A stretch of DNA of 64,000 nucleotides from contig NC_134455.1 of assembly GCF_047948215.1 (NCBI RefSeq), positions 291,549,647-291,613,646 on the forward strand, read 5' to 3'. The DNA comes from Lycorma delicatula (lineage: Eukaryota; Arthropoda; Insecta; Hemiptera; Fulgoridae). Below, one piece after another: positions 48,000-59,499 of this stretch (position 1 is the first letter of the stretch; each line of letters opens with the position of its first letter). The position numbers and the translations under genes were made by a program. Under the pieces are notes generated by a model that saw only the letters and a program-made list of their open reading frames with translations, did no database searches and was not told the origin of the DNA.

Positions 48000-50900
48000 A
48001 AATTAAAAATTAGCGAGTCGATTGTACAATGGAACATCAATGGATGTTTTTCAAACATCCATGAGCTCCAACGCTTGGTACATGACGTAGACCCGATTTG
48101 TATATGTCTGCAAGAAACGCATTTCCGCCGAAATGAAAATTTTAAATTAAAAGGATTCGATATATTTCGGCGAGATTAACCGCCAAATGTAAGAGTTAGA
48201 GGTGGAGTAGCTATATTAACATCGACTAGAGCTACCACCGAAGCGGTTGTTCTAAACACCAACCTACAAGCGGTCGCCGTTAGAATGAAGCGACCGCTTA
48301 AGATCACTGTGTGCAGCATATACTTACCGAATTACGATTGGAATAAGGATGACATAGAAAGATTAATTTCCGAGCTTCCCCCACCTGTTTTACTGGTGGG
48401 TGATTTTAACGCTCATAATTCTCTCTGGGGATCGGATCGAGTAGATCCCCGTGGAAGAGAACTGGAAGGGTTCCTGATGAATTCTGAACTTATTATTTTA
48501 AATGACGGATCAGGAACCTTTTTCAATGCCAGAGATGGATCGACGTCCTGTATAGATCTTGCACTTATAAGCGGATCGATAGCACCGAGGTACAGCTTCC
48601 ATGTTATAGACGATCTGCATGGAAGCGATCATTTCCCGGTGCAAATTGTAACTGATGTTACTAGAACAATATATCCCATCCCTAAAAGATGGTTATTTGA
48701 AAAGGCAGACTGGACGAGCTTCACAGCTAGAACGATGCTCCCAGAAACAACCGGAGTTATCGGAGACGATGTCGACGCCATAACAAATGCAATAATCGAG
48801 TCGGCATCGAGATATATTCCCAAAACATCTGGGAAACTTACAAAGAAACCCGTTCCATGGTGGAACGATGAAATAAGTGAAGCTATAAAAAGAAAGAAAA
48901 GGGCGTATAATGCCTTTAAGAAGCGTCCTAGTATAGAAAATCTTGTTGCCTTTAAGAAATACAGGGCGTATGCAAAACGTGTTATGATAGATTCGAAAAA
49001 ACGATCCTGGCAGCAATACGTGTCATCCATTGACAAAACTACTACTGCATCAGATGTTTGGAGGAAAGTGAAGGCGATTTGTGGGCGTAATGATTTTACT
49101 CCCATAACTAGCCTTCAAGATGAAGATGAAATAAAAGATACTCCATATGAAATTGCAGAGCTGTTATCCAATCATTTCGAAAAGGCCAGCAAAACGGCCA
49201 ACTACGAGGAAGGTTTTCGAACCAAAAAAGAAGAACACGAAGGTCTACTAAATTTTGGAACTGAGTATAATTACTCATATAATGTACCATTTAAAATGGA
49301 AGAATTCGCGAAGGCGTTGGAAAAATCAGGTAACACAGCTGCTGGTCCGGATGAAATCCACTATAATATGATCAGGCAGCTGAATACCACTGCAAAGTGT
49401 AGATTATTAGAGCTTTATAATAAAATATGGCGGGATGGAACGTACCCGCAGCAGTGGAAAAAAGCTCATGTTGTTCCAGTACTAAAGAAAAATAAAAATT
49501 TAACAGACCCCAATAGCTACCGTCCTATTTCTTTGACGTGTGCTATGGGGAAAATATTGGAAAAAATGATTAATAATCGACTCGTCTGGGTTTTGGAAAA
49601 AGAAAACCTGATATCACCGTATCAAGCAGGTTTTCGACAATACCATTCTACCACTGATCAAATGATCAGCTTAGAGGACATTATATATAACAGCTTTATT
49701 ACAAGGAAACATTGTGTCGGAGTCTTCTTTGATCTTCAGAAGGCTTTCGATATGACCTGGCGTCATGGTATAATGCTCCAGTTACATGAATGGGGCATTC
49801 GTGGCAATTTGCCTATACTGCTCAGCAACTACATGAATGACCGTACCTTCCAAGTACGCGTCAACAACGAATATTCATGTGAAAGAATCTTGGAAAATGG
49901 CATACCGCAAGGTTCGCCGTTGAGCGGTACCTTGTTTACCATTGCCATTAATAAATTGATATTAGCCATTCCAGTAGAAATCAGCAAAAGCGTCTATGTT
50001 GATGATCTGGCAATCATATATGCCAGCAACAAGACTGCTATAGTGAGGTACAAATTGCAACGAGCGATCAATGCTCTAAATGAAGTTGCAAGGAATACAG
50101 GATTCCAATTCTCACCAGAAAAAACGTGCTGTGTACACTTTTGTAGGAAGAGAATTCCTCATCAAAGTCCTGCTCTGACAATTGATGATAATCCAATACA
50201 ATATAAAGACAGCGTAAGGTATTTAGGACTAGTATTGGATAAATCCCTCACATGGGGATTACATATACAGGACTTGAGTGATAGATGCAAAAGAGCCCTA
50301 AACATTATAAAATGTTTATCGAACCTAAATTGGGGCTCAGGAAAAGAGACATTATTGAGACTGTATAAAGCATTGGTTCAATCTAAACTAGACTACGGAT
50401 GTATCGTATATTCATCCGCTAGAAAGTCGCACTTAAGAAAGTTAGACGTAGTTCATAATAGCGGAATAAGATACGCAACAGGTGCTTTCCGCACAAGTCC
50501 GGCGGCTAGTCTGATGTCTGAAGCCGGAATAATGCCACTACATTATAGAAGAGAGATCCTCTTGTTAAGATATGCAGCAAATATATGGGCTTTCCCTGCC
50601 CATATAAATAATAAATTGTTTATGAATCATCCCATGGCTGCATTATATGAACGTCGTGCTACCTATTCCAGACCAGCCGGAATTAGGTACCACGAATTAA
50701 GAAGGAAATATGAAATTGCTATACCAGAGACACTAGCAATTTCTACTAGAGAAATACCGCCATGGCTCTTGCCAGCGGTAAATACAAGTTTGGATCTCTC
50801 TCAAGGAGAAATAAAAAAGAAACCAGCAGTGATCATCCAGCAAGAGTTTTTAGCAACCGTCAGTAGTTACGAAGAGCATATTAGAATTTATACTGATGGT

Positions 50901-51680
50901 TCTAAAACTGAACATGGTGTTGGATGCTCGATATATGTAAATGAAGAAGCCCACTCTTGGAGACTGCCAGATGTGGCCAGTGTCTACACGGCAGAGCTCA
51001 CTGCAATTCAGCAAGCTCTTCGCTACACTGAACACTATTGCGAAGAGAGAGTGCTAATATGTTCCGACTCATTAAGTGCACTTGTCGCAATTCGGAACAA
51101 GAACATTAAGGATGTCCTAATTGCAAACATCCTGTCCATTTTATACGTTCTAAAACAACGAGGACAGCGATGCGTATTTGTATGGACTCCAGGGCATGCT
51201 GGTATTACAGGTAATGAAATCGCAGACGAAGCTGCCAGAAAGGCAACAGTCTGCGATGATTTGGATGCATTTCCTGTAAGAGTGGCAGATATTAAAAACC
51301 GTCTAACAAATATAGTAAGAAACAAGTGGAACGCTGAATGGAGGAGTTTAAATACAAAATTAAACTCAGTTAAAACTTCTCCTTATAAATGGAAAAGCGA
51401 CTTTAAATTGACTCGCCGTGAACAAGTAGCGGTGACCAGACTTAGAATCGGTCACACGCGATTAACAAATTTATATTTGTTAACCGGCGAAATGAGACCA
51501 ATGTGCGGTGTTTGCAATAAAACACTGACAATCAAGCATCTAATAGAAGAGTGTACCATATATGAGGACCTCAGAAAGAGGTTCTGTTTTACAAATAATA
51601 TTAGTGCTGATCTGGATAATGGAAATGAAGAAAATATAGTTGCATTTTTACACGCCAGTGGACTTCTTAAAAGTCTGTAA
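48000..51680 (+). pseudogene. I-type LINE ORF2 (endonuclease-RT-RNase H), one premature stop
   Basis: The frame runs open from 48000, is cut by TAA at 48177-48179, and is then open for 1131 codons from the ATG at 48285 (numbering below). Endonuclease: 'VQWNINGC' and 'ICICLQETHF' lie before the stop, 'LLVGDFNAHNSLWGS' (D40) and 'SDHFPV' (D115, H116) after it. RT: 'AGPDEIHYNMIRQL', 'SYRPISLTC', 'FFDLQKAFDMTW', 'GIPQGSPLSGTLF' and 'YVDDLAI' (Y571, D573, D574). RNase H: 'RIYTDGSKTEHGVGCS' (D871), 'TAELTAIQQAL', 'SDSLSAL' and 'GHAGITGNEIADEAARKA'. The C-terminus has 'CGVCNKTLTIKHLIEEC'. The complete enzyme would nick target DNA and copy the element RNA onto the break. RT and RNase H residues are all present; only the endonuclease is interrupted. 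The product from 48285 lacks the metal-binding start of that domain. Confidence 0.85.
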
Positions 51681-52050
51681 AATGGAAGTTTAAAGCTGTG
51701 GAAAAAGATACTCTAAGCGGTAGTTATATATATATACATATAGAAGAAAGAGGAAAGATATGGTATTGAGAAGATTAATTATAATTTTAAGTTCATGGTC
51801 TTTTGAGAACCTATCTCAAATTTTAATATTGGGGCCCTTTACACCCCGTAAGTGTTTGTGATTGTCCTTGTCTTTCATGTTTTAATGTTTATTGTGAAGT
51901 TTGTGTTTTTAAATAAAATGTAAGGGCCCTTTACACCCTTACATATGACGATCCTGATGGAGATAATAATTTCTTTTAAAGAATGTGACGAGGGCTAATG
52001 ACCTAAGCAGTCGATGCCCGTAAAAATTCAGATAAAAAAAAAAAAAAAAA
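51681..52050 (+). other. 3' UTR and poly(A) of the I-type LINE
   Basis: Contains a repeated word, 'ggggccctttacaccccgta' and 'aagggccctttacaccctta', about 90 nt apart. The end is 'gggctaatgacctaagcagt', 'cgatgcccgtaaaaattcag' and poly(A) at 52034-52050. The terminal segment is the region the RT is expected to recognise. Confidence 0.75.
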
Positions 52051-52060
52051 TATGTATAAC
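52051..52060 (+). repeat. Right target-site duplication of the I-type LINE
   Basis: tatgtataac, exact copy of 45911-45920. Confidence 0.85.
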
Positions 52061-52556
52061 AATTAAAAGTAGAATGAGTCCGGTAGATTTAATATTATGA
52101 CACAGAGTAAAATAACCATTTGAAAAATAATTATGATTTAGGCACACAAAGAATCTTTATACTTATAAAAAACATAGATGATCTTTGTACTAACAAAAGA
52201 AAGAAAAATACGAAACACATTAATGGTTTTTTTTATTTTATTTTTTTTTGTGAGTTGTGTTAAAAATAGCTCACGGGATATACTCTCTCAATAAAGCAAC
52301 AACCTGGTTATTTAAAGGTTCTTAAAGTTTTTTTTTTTTTAAATATAAATGAAGCTGTTAGTTGATTTAAAATTTGTATTTAAATAACCCGTTTAATTCT
52401 AAGTTTTTTCTTATTTTTTGCTTTCGATTATTTAGAAAATTTATTGTTAATTAACTTTACAATTTTAGTTTTTATTTTTCGTAAAAAAACAGATTTTTTT
52501 AATTTTTTTCGGAAAATATGTAGATGCATGAATATTTTTATTTATTGAGTTTCAGG

Positions 52557-52637
52557 ATTTTACAGTCACTATTTACAGGATTATAAATTGGAGCCGCTGA
52601 ATGATTTGATGTCTGAATTGATTGATATGCATCGTTA
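52557..52637 (+). CDS. Candidate terminal exon of an unidentified host gene
   Basis: The block follows 'tttatttattgagtttcag', a good acceptor. From the second full codon it reads 'FYSHYLQDYKLEPLNDLMSE' and 'LIDMHR' before TAA at 52635-52637. Codons such as gag ccg ctg are unlike the surrounding AT-rich DNA, and the peptide composition is protein-like. An alternative acceptor lies at 52580 (tttacag). AATAAA signals occur at about 52959 and beyond, compatible with a 3' UTR. The protein is not recognised. An open run of this size is not rare by chance, so the call rests on the acceptor, composition and terminal stop together. It could share a gene with 28623-28724. Confidence 0.35.
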
Positions 52638-53448
52638 ATAATTAATGACATTTGATTATGTTAGTTTGTTACTTATTTATACGTTAGGAGTTTGTTATAT
52701 AGTGTTAATTAGGATATTATTTATATCTGAGAAGCCAAAACAATTATTAAAATTCTATTTTTGTAGTTTTTTGTTTATTATGCATTTTTATCATTTTTCT
52801 CAAGATATAATAGATACAGGATTTTATATTAACTATACCATAAAAGATTATCGTAAATTCTTGAAAAAATTTGACAGTTTTAAGTAATTTTGTAGAATTA
52901 TTTTACATTCACCAGCACTTAATTCGAAAATGCATGCAGAAGGGTAATGTGAAAAGGAATAAATAGAAGATTTAATATAATAAAAATAAACATTTCTGCA
53001 TCACCGTTTTAGGTAAAATTCAGATTTCATTTAGAATTTACCATATCATTTTTTTTTAATATATTGAATAGTATTGTACAATTAAAACAATATACATTGT
53101 GTAATGATGACACAATTACGTGTTCATTACAGAAAAGTGTTACTGAGAACGATAATGTAGGTTTTAAAATTGTTGAACGTAAAGAAAAACGAGGGTTTAT
53201 AATACTCCGTTTATGTTTGTCAGTGAGTACAGTAGCTGCAAAATGGTAGAAATGTAATAAATAAGAACAATATAAAGCAGAGGCGGAGATTTGTTTTTTT
53301 CTTTTGTGGTAGTAGTTAAATGGACAGCCGGACTGACTGTTGGTTTGTATAGCATGTTGAAGGGAGTGGACTGAGACAAGTTAGAGAGGGGGAAGTGATA
53401 TCCTAGTTATACGCACGCAGACAGCTGTACTAAAATTAGTGTTGATCT

Positions 53449-53551
53449 TCAGTATTCGTTGTTCGTCTGTGATGAGTGGGTTGGTTATGTGTGTTCGCGT
53501 CCATATCTGTTGTGTTTTAAACAAAATATTAAGGAATCAATGGATTGAAAG
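53449..53551 (+). promoter_or_regulatory. Weak candidate transcription start and first non-coding exon
   Basis: An arthropod initiator-like TCAGT (53449-53453) sits in a compositional island without a TATA box. A GGTTG word lies about 28 nt downstream, one base off the ideal downstream-promoter position. 'gaaag|gtagtt' at 53551 could be a splice donor. Each sign is weak alone. Confidence 0.2.
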
Positions 53552-55838
53552 GTAGTTTTTTTTTTGTATTAATTAATATGTAAAACGCTTTTGTTAGATC
53601 TGTTTAAAGAAGAGTTATTAAAGTGATTGAAAAAAAAAATGTATAATGACTACATTAGGCTTCGTCTTGTGTAAATTATTCTCGTAAAATGGAAATTAAT
53701 TTTTGTTTTAACAGTTTATAAGTTTTTTAACCTTTTTAAATTCTTAATTAAAATATTTCCACTGATATCAATGCGAACGTAACTCTTCTTTTTTTTTAAT
53801 TTAATTAAAAATGACGCGTTCTGTGAAAAAAAGGAAATGCTCTTTCAGGAGATTTTTTCTAAGCTATTGTCTACCTCCATTGTCGTGATATTACAGCAGT
53901 AATCTGGAAACGCATTTTCATCTGTTTAGTAAGTCGTTTTTAAATTTTCTTTGTTTTTATTTCTGTATCGTTATTTAATCATAAGTCAACACACTTTCTA
54001 TATTTAACAATAAATTTTAGTCTTTTTGCTACAAAAATTGTTAAATTCTTATCATTATAAATTCTACTCTTTATAATATTAAATAATTTTACTCAACAAG
54101 TTGTACCTGTAACAAATTGTGTTGTATGAATGACAAGATGTGTCAGCTTTATGTTACATTCTCTCCTGTGTTTTATTAAACTATTGAACTTTGCTTTACT
54201 TAATGTTAAAAGATTAATAGTTTTTTAATATAAGTTACTTCGGTTTCAGTATTAGTATTACGATTTATTTGAATTTGAATACTTGAACTGCTTTATTAAT
54301 AAATAGTACTTAAGGATGTCAGAAACTTATTTCAGGTCAAATACATCCTTTTACAAATTCATGCTCTTCCAATTTTTTCATAGCATGATGTCTTTTTCAT
54401 ATTCATTTCAGTGATTTCTTGAAATTTGCTATTCTTTTCAGTTTTTCTATAATCCTTAAACTTCGACATGAAAACAATTTTCAATCTTTTAAATTTATTT
54501 TTTCGTTTTAATATTTTACCATTTGAACTCTGTTATGCATTTGACGTTTCTAATTATTTTTAGTACAGCATACTGCAATGATATATATCATTTTAGTTCG
54601 TAAATATTGCATTTATTATTCAAAACTGCATATTTGATAAAGCAGTTTTTTTGTTAACTCTTGTCTCTGTTAAACATTCTCTTAATTTTAGCATTCTGCT
54701 GCTCTTAGTTATTCATCTAACCTCAGTAAATAAATATATATTTTTTATCTAAATTACAATATTATTTAATTCCGATAAACAATTTTCCTTTCCATTATAT
54801 TTCATTACTGTGGTGTATGTTTCCTTTTTATTTTCTTTGTAGAATTATTCTCTTATCAATAACTGTATACCCGATTACTCATTCAACTCCTTTCTAGTAT
54901 CACTAAAATTAAAATTATCATGAATAAATCTTAGTAGATTTATTTTCCATTCATTGGCTTGCAACCGGATTATTATTTTAAAAATTTATTTATTTTTTCT
55001 ATTGTATAGCCTGCAGAATAAAAAAAGAATAACCAATTGCACCCTTGAAATAAATTTTTTAGTATTAGAATTTACCATCTCTCTAAAAGTCCGTTTTATA
55101 ACAACGGCCTACCTGTTGGAGGTAAGAGTACAGATTAAAAACGGAATTCCGTTTTATTTTTTTTTACTTTTACTTTATGTAAAGTTAAACGAGTAACTTT
55201 TTTTAATTTAATATCGATTATTTGTTATTGTCTGAATTAGCATTTTTATTTTAACTTTATATTATTATATCAAGAAGTATATTTAAATCTAAACATATAA
55301 TATATTCTGTACATTGACAACTCTAAAATACAAATTAATGAGATTACTAGGTATTTTCATTTTAATTTAAACCCTTAAATTCTTTATTCAGTGATAATAT
55401 TGATAGTGCAATAATATTATTTTTAATTAATAAAATTATATTTTGTAGAAGATTTTCTGATACAGATTGTTTACATAAAAAAAAATATTTTAAATTTTCT
55501 CCTTTCGAAAATTATGTATAGCCTTCCACAGGGATGTTCTGTATTTTCAGAAAATTAATGTTTCTTAAAATTAAATATTTATTCCAGATAATGAAAGGTA
55601 ATAATTATTAATATGGTAATTTGTATAATGAATTCCACTATAATACAATGATGTTCAGAATTAATCACATTATTTGAACGTAAAAAAATCTGTTTTTACT
55701 TTTTCTATTGGGAAAGTTTTCAATATCACAATGAAATATACAGCTATTAAGTATATTTTTAAATGCAAATAAATTTATCAATTATATCTTAATCATAAAT
55801 GTGGAATATTATCTTACAAATCCTAATAAAATGTATTC

Positions 55839-55872
55839 TATAAATGTATAGCCAATGGGCTATACATTTATA
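55839..55872. repeat. Perfect 15-bp hairpin with 4-nt loop
   Basis: tataaatgtatagcc (55839-55853), loop aatg, ggctatacatttata (55858-55872). Confidence 0.9.
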
Positions 55873-57068
55873 AAGTTGCATTAGAATGGATCGTTTTTTT
55901 TTTTAAATCGGTCATTAGTTGTGATTTCATGTAATAAGTCTGATTCACTAAGATTCCAAGTGATTTTGCCATGTATTTCCTCTCCTTTAAAAATTTTCTA
56001 AAATTCCTAATAATTAATTTTCTATTAATTCGTGGATATTCGGTGATTAATTCTGGCGTAAGAAATTTTTTAATTCATTTCACTTATAGATTGCCGATAC
56101 AAAAAACATTTTTAAAGGCACCCGAATAAACCTATAATAATATGGGAATTTTTTTATCGTATCATTATAAGGACAGTAACAAGTAATGTCAATTACACAA
56201 ATAATGTATTTTAGAGGAAGTATAATACAAAACAATCTTGTTTATCTAAAATTACCAGAAAAAAAAATGTATGATTCTATCATAAATAAATAGGATTTTC
56301 GTTAAAATATGCTTGATATATATTTAATAATATTTTTTATTCATTACCGTTAAAGAACCCTATTATTATCCTTTCTTTTTCTGTGATTTGTTCTATTTCA
56401 TTTTCAGTGTTGCTTATTAATGGTTTAATGCAAAATTTTAAAAATGTGGTTTTAATATTCGTTTTTCAAATTACTTCCACTTAAAAAACTTGTCACATAA
56501 TGAAAAGAAGCGCATTTGGTTTTGTATTTGTTGTATTATTTTGATATATATAATTAATTCTCATTAATTCTTAAACTATATTTCAAATAAAAAATGAATA
56601 CATATATTTTACAGTATCTGAAGCCAATATACTTAGATTTTCTGCGAGTCTCATAATTGAAATAATTAATTTCTAAGCCTTATCTTTGTTTATCTTCTTA
56701 AATGTAGATTCATTATCGAACCAGATAATTGCACAATATGAGAACAGTAGAGATAAAATGACAAAATCGTAAGTTACTTGTCACTTAAGACAACATTCAT
56801 GGCAGATTTAATAAATGAGATTAAATCAGTAGGAAACTGTACTACGCTGGAATTCCTTCTGTCATTCCTGCTGACAGACGATACACTGTTCGAATAGCAG
56901 TTTCGAAATTTCACACTATAACACCGTGTTAATACTTCACGCAAGCGCACGCGTAGATATTTACACACACACATGTAAACGCGTACATGAAGTCATTCTG
57001 GTAGGTTATGTTTGGTACATTATGCTGATTCCGTGTACGGACTAATCGGTCGTACCTATATCAACATA

Positions 57069-58500
57069 ACCTTTTTTTTTTTTTTGTTTCTGATATGAGT
57101 CTGAGGAGTCCCATTTACGAGCAGCGTGTTGGACTCGCTAACAGGTACCACTAGATGTTATTAAGAGGGTGTATGTGTGCCTGCACCCTACCGACTGAAC
57201 CTCATATCTCACCAATCCTCCTCCCGGGACCAGCAATTAACCACTTCACAACCCCGGGAGGTGCCTTTGAGTCCAGAGGGTTCCAGAGTTCCCTTGCATC
57301 ATCATCGCCGCCCATCCACGCAAACACGGACGTGCGTTAACTCCGCAAAAAGCTGTCTTTCAACGCCCTTGCTCTCAGGTCAAACACTTCACCTCAGATT
57401 GAGAGGACTACTAGGATCATGGTAGGTTAGGCTACTAGTGCAGATAACTAAATGTTAATTCTCCTTCCCTTCGCATACTTGCACCGCAGTATAACCGTTG
57501 CAAACTCTTCAAACGATCTCCTGTTGCTCGATAAACCAAGAATATAAGACACAAGGTCTTCTGGTCTAAGATCTGCAATTTCAGCCTGCGTAAGAAATAC
57601 AATTTCATTATTGCTCGTGCCATTCTGTACAGTGGGACAGGGTGTGTTCCACTACGTCATACGCAGGACATAACATTTACATAGGAGAGCTGCGCCTGCC
57701 AATTCTAATTCTGTGCGGTTACGACTCGAATTTCCCATATCCAGTCGTTTGGGTGATGTGGAAGTTAACGTTCCCGTGATCTATGCTAAGCCACTGATGT
57801 TATTGCAGACATAATAGCTCTCCACTTTGATGCCCTTGGTGCTGCTTGAGATGTAATAAGCCGGTTTAGAGCTTTTAGGGTTCTCTCAGCCCTGTTGTAG
57901 CTTATCTGAATGTGCTCACTGAATCTGCTTGACTGGTCTAGTGTGACTCCCACGTTTTTAACGGTACGCCTATGTTGCAAGGTGTGCTCACCTAATTTGA
58001 GCGTTATAGTTCCCATTCTCGTTTTACCAGTTAGTGTTATAAACTCGAACCTCTGTGGCGCCAGTTCCAAGCCATGAACACCCATCCAGCAATCTATCAC
58101 CTGCAGTGCCGAGTTGCCGCGTTCCTCGAGGTCAACCTCCTTTTTGCCATCAACAAGAATCGCAATATCATCTGCATAGGCTATAGATTCCGTCCTCACT
58201 GGGAAACGTAAATGAAGCTCTGCCCGTCAAAGGCTATGAGCCAAAGCAGGAAACCCAAAACGGACCCCTGCGGGACTCTTATAAATACCTGAAAGCGGAG
58301 GCCGCCACCTTGCGTATCTGCAGTAATCCATCGTTCGAGAAGGTACTGCCGGACCTGCCTTCGAAGTTAGCACTATTACCCTTTTCTGTAAGGAAATCAT
58401 GATGATATCCCACGGCGTGATTCAAAAGCATTCCATACATCAAGTAATATGAGCAGCGGCATCCTCCTTGACCTCCAGGTCCCCTCTATAGTCACAGGAT
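57069..58500 (-). pseudogene. R1-like LINE: RT fragment, C-terminal finger and 3' UTR
   Basis: Minus-strand order: 'GTWRSRRMPLLILLDVWNAF' (palm motif A, Asp present, 58460-58400), 'VRQYLLERWITADTQGGG', 'RVPQGSVLG' (58290 region), 'ESIAYADDIAILVDGKKEVD' (catalytic YADD intact, about 58190-58130), then 'RTVKNVGVTLDQSSRFSEHI' and 'YNRAERTLKALNRLITSQAA' (thumb). After a deletion near 57780 comes 'CPAYDVVEHTLSHCTEWHEQ' (57690-57610, the C-terminal finger), then, in a shifted frame, the ORF end. The GC-rich 3' UTR (57425-57086) contains 'caattaaccactt' and 'cgccgcccatccacgcaaac', shared with the 7286 and 28862 copies. Poly(A) corresponds to the T-run at 57070-57086. Confidence 0.7.
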
Positions 58501-58924
58501 CCGAAGCAACCTGTTTCGTTGGTGGATTGGCCCTTCCAGAAGCCGAACTAATTTCAGAAGCTGAACTAACGCTTCGCTCGCTAATCTCGCCAATTAACAT
58601 TAAACATACAGATTATGTACAACTTATTTATAACAAAAGTGGCGTTTAAACTAAACTACTAACTATACTTAACCCGTTTATTTCATTATTAGAAAAAGGG
58701 TAAGCCGTACAGTCTTATAGTGGGTTTGAGCCAAGGTCCTAGCCTTGGAAGGATCAATCGGATTATGTTTTTTACTTCTATTATATTTTATAATTTCTAA
58801 CTTCATGTCAGACATTAAACAAATGTATTAGAAACTGACTTGTTTAACAGAAATATTTTTTCTTTTCCTCTTTTAACACGTTCGCAACAAATTAAAAACT
58901 AAAAATATTCAGTGTTTTACTAAA

Positions 58925-59200
58925 AAGAATACCGTTCAGATAATACTTCACAGAATGAATGAGGATGTTATGTATGAGTGTGATTGAAGTGTAGTCTTGT
59001 ACAGTCTCAGTTCGATCATTCCTGAGATGTGTGGTTAATTGAAACCCAACCACCGAAGAATACCGGTATTCACGACCTAGTATTCAAATCCGTGTAAAAA
59101 TAACTTACTTTACAAGGAATTGAACGCTAGAACTCTCGACTTCCAAATCAGCTGATTTGGGAAAACGCGCTCACCACTAGACCCTAACCCGGTGGGTTAT
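58925..59200 (-). mobile_element. SINE family 1 copy with tRNA-like head
   Basis: Minus strand: 'gggtctagtggtgagcgcgt' (A-box-like), 'caaatcagctgatttggaag', 'tctagcgttcaattccttgt' (B-box-like), 'caattaaccacacatctcag', 'gactgtacaagactacactt', then a truncated end near 58925. This copy shows best that the family is tRNA-derived. Confidence 0.7.
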
Positions 59201-59499
59201 TAATTATATTAACTAAAAATCTTTATTGATGATAATAATTTTATTTGATGAAAATAATTTTGGTTGTATTTCATGAAAGGTTGTCTCAAATCAGACATAG
59301 ATACAAAATATGGTTTTACAGAACAAGCATATATTAATAAGCTGACAAGTAGCCCCGAGCATTGTATTTCCTATTTCCCGCGTAGTAAAAATTTCGAAAT
59401 TTTTTTCGTACAGATTTAATAGTTTTTACAGGTGAAATAATTTTTTTTAAATTCATTTCGCGAAATTATTTTCATTATTAAGAAACATGTATTTACATT

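Larger units (their letters stand above)
45921..52050 (+). mobile_element. Full-length I-type LINE (RNase H-bearing non-LTR retrotransposon)
   Basis: 6130 bp bounded by an exact 10-bp target-site duplication. Order: 5' UTR, ORF1 with zinc knuckles, ORF2 with AP-endonuclease, reverse transcriptase, RNase H and C-terminal finger, 3' UTR, 17-nt poly(A). The RNase H and the palm sequence 'VGVFFDLQKAFDMTW' place it with the I/Nimb-like branch of the I superfamily; the exact family is an inference. Apart from one in-frame stop in the endonuclease the coding sequence is clean, and the duplication is unmutated. The insertion is therefore recent compared with all other elements here. It is clearly richer in GC than its surroundings. 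Confidence 0.9.
52638..57068. other. AT-rich sequence; no repeat recognised, one possible promoter
   Basis: The start may be the 3' UTR of the candidate exon above. 53280-53560 is less AT-rich (see the promoter entry). A perfect hairpin lies at 55839-55872. 56760-57060 is mildly GC-richer, with no coding frame I can support. Confidence 0.45.

Noticed and set aside
52645..52887. 80-codon + strand frame with a hydrophobic start
   Set aside because: AT-driven composition, no motif, and out of frame with the candidate exon; more likely 3' UTR.
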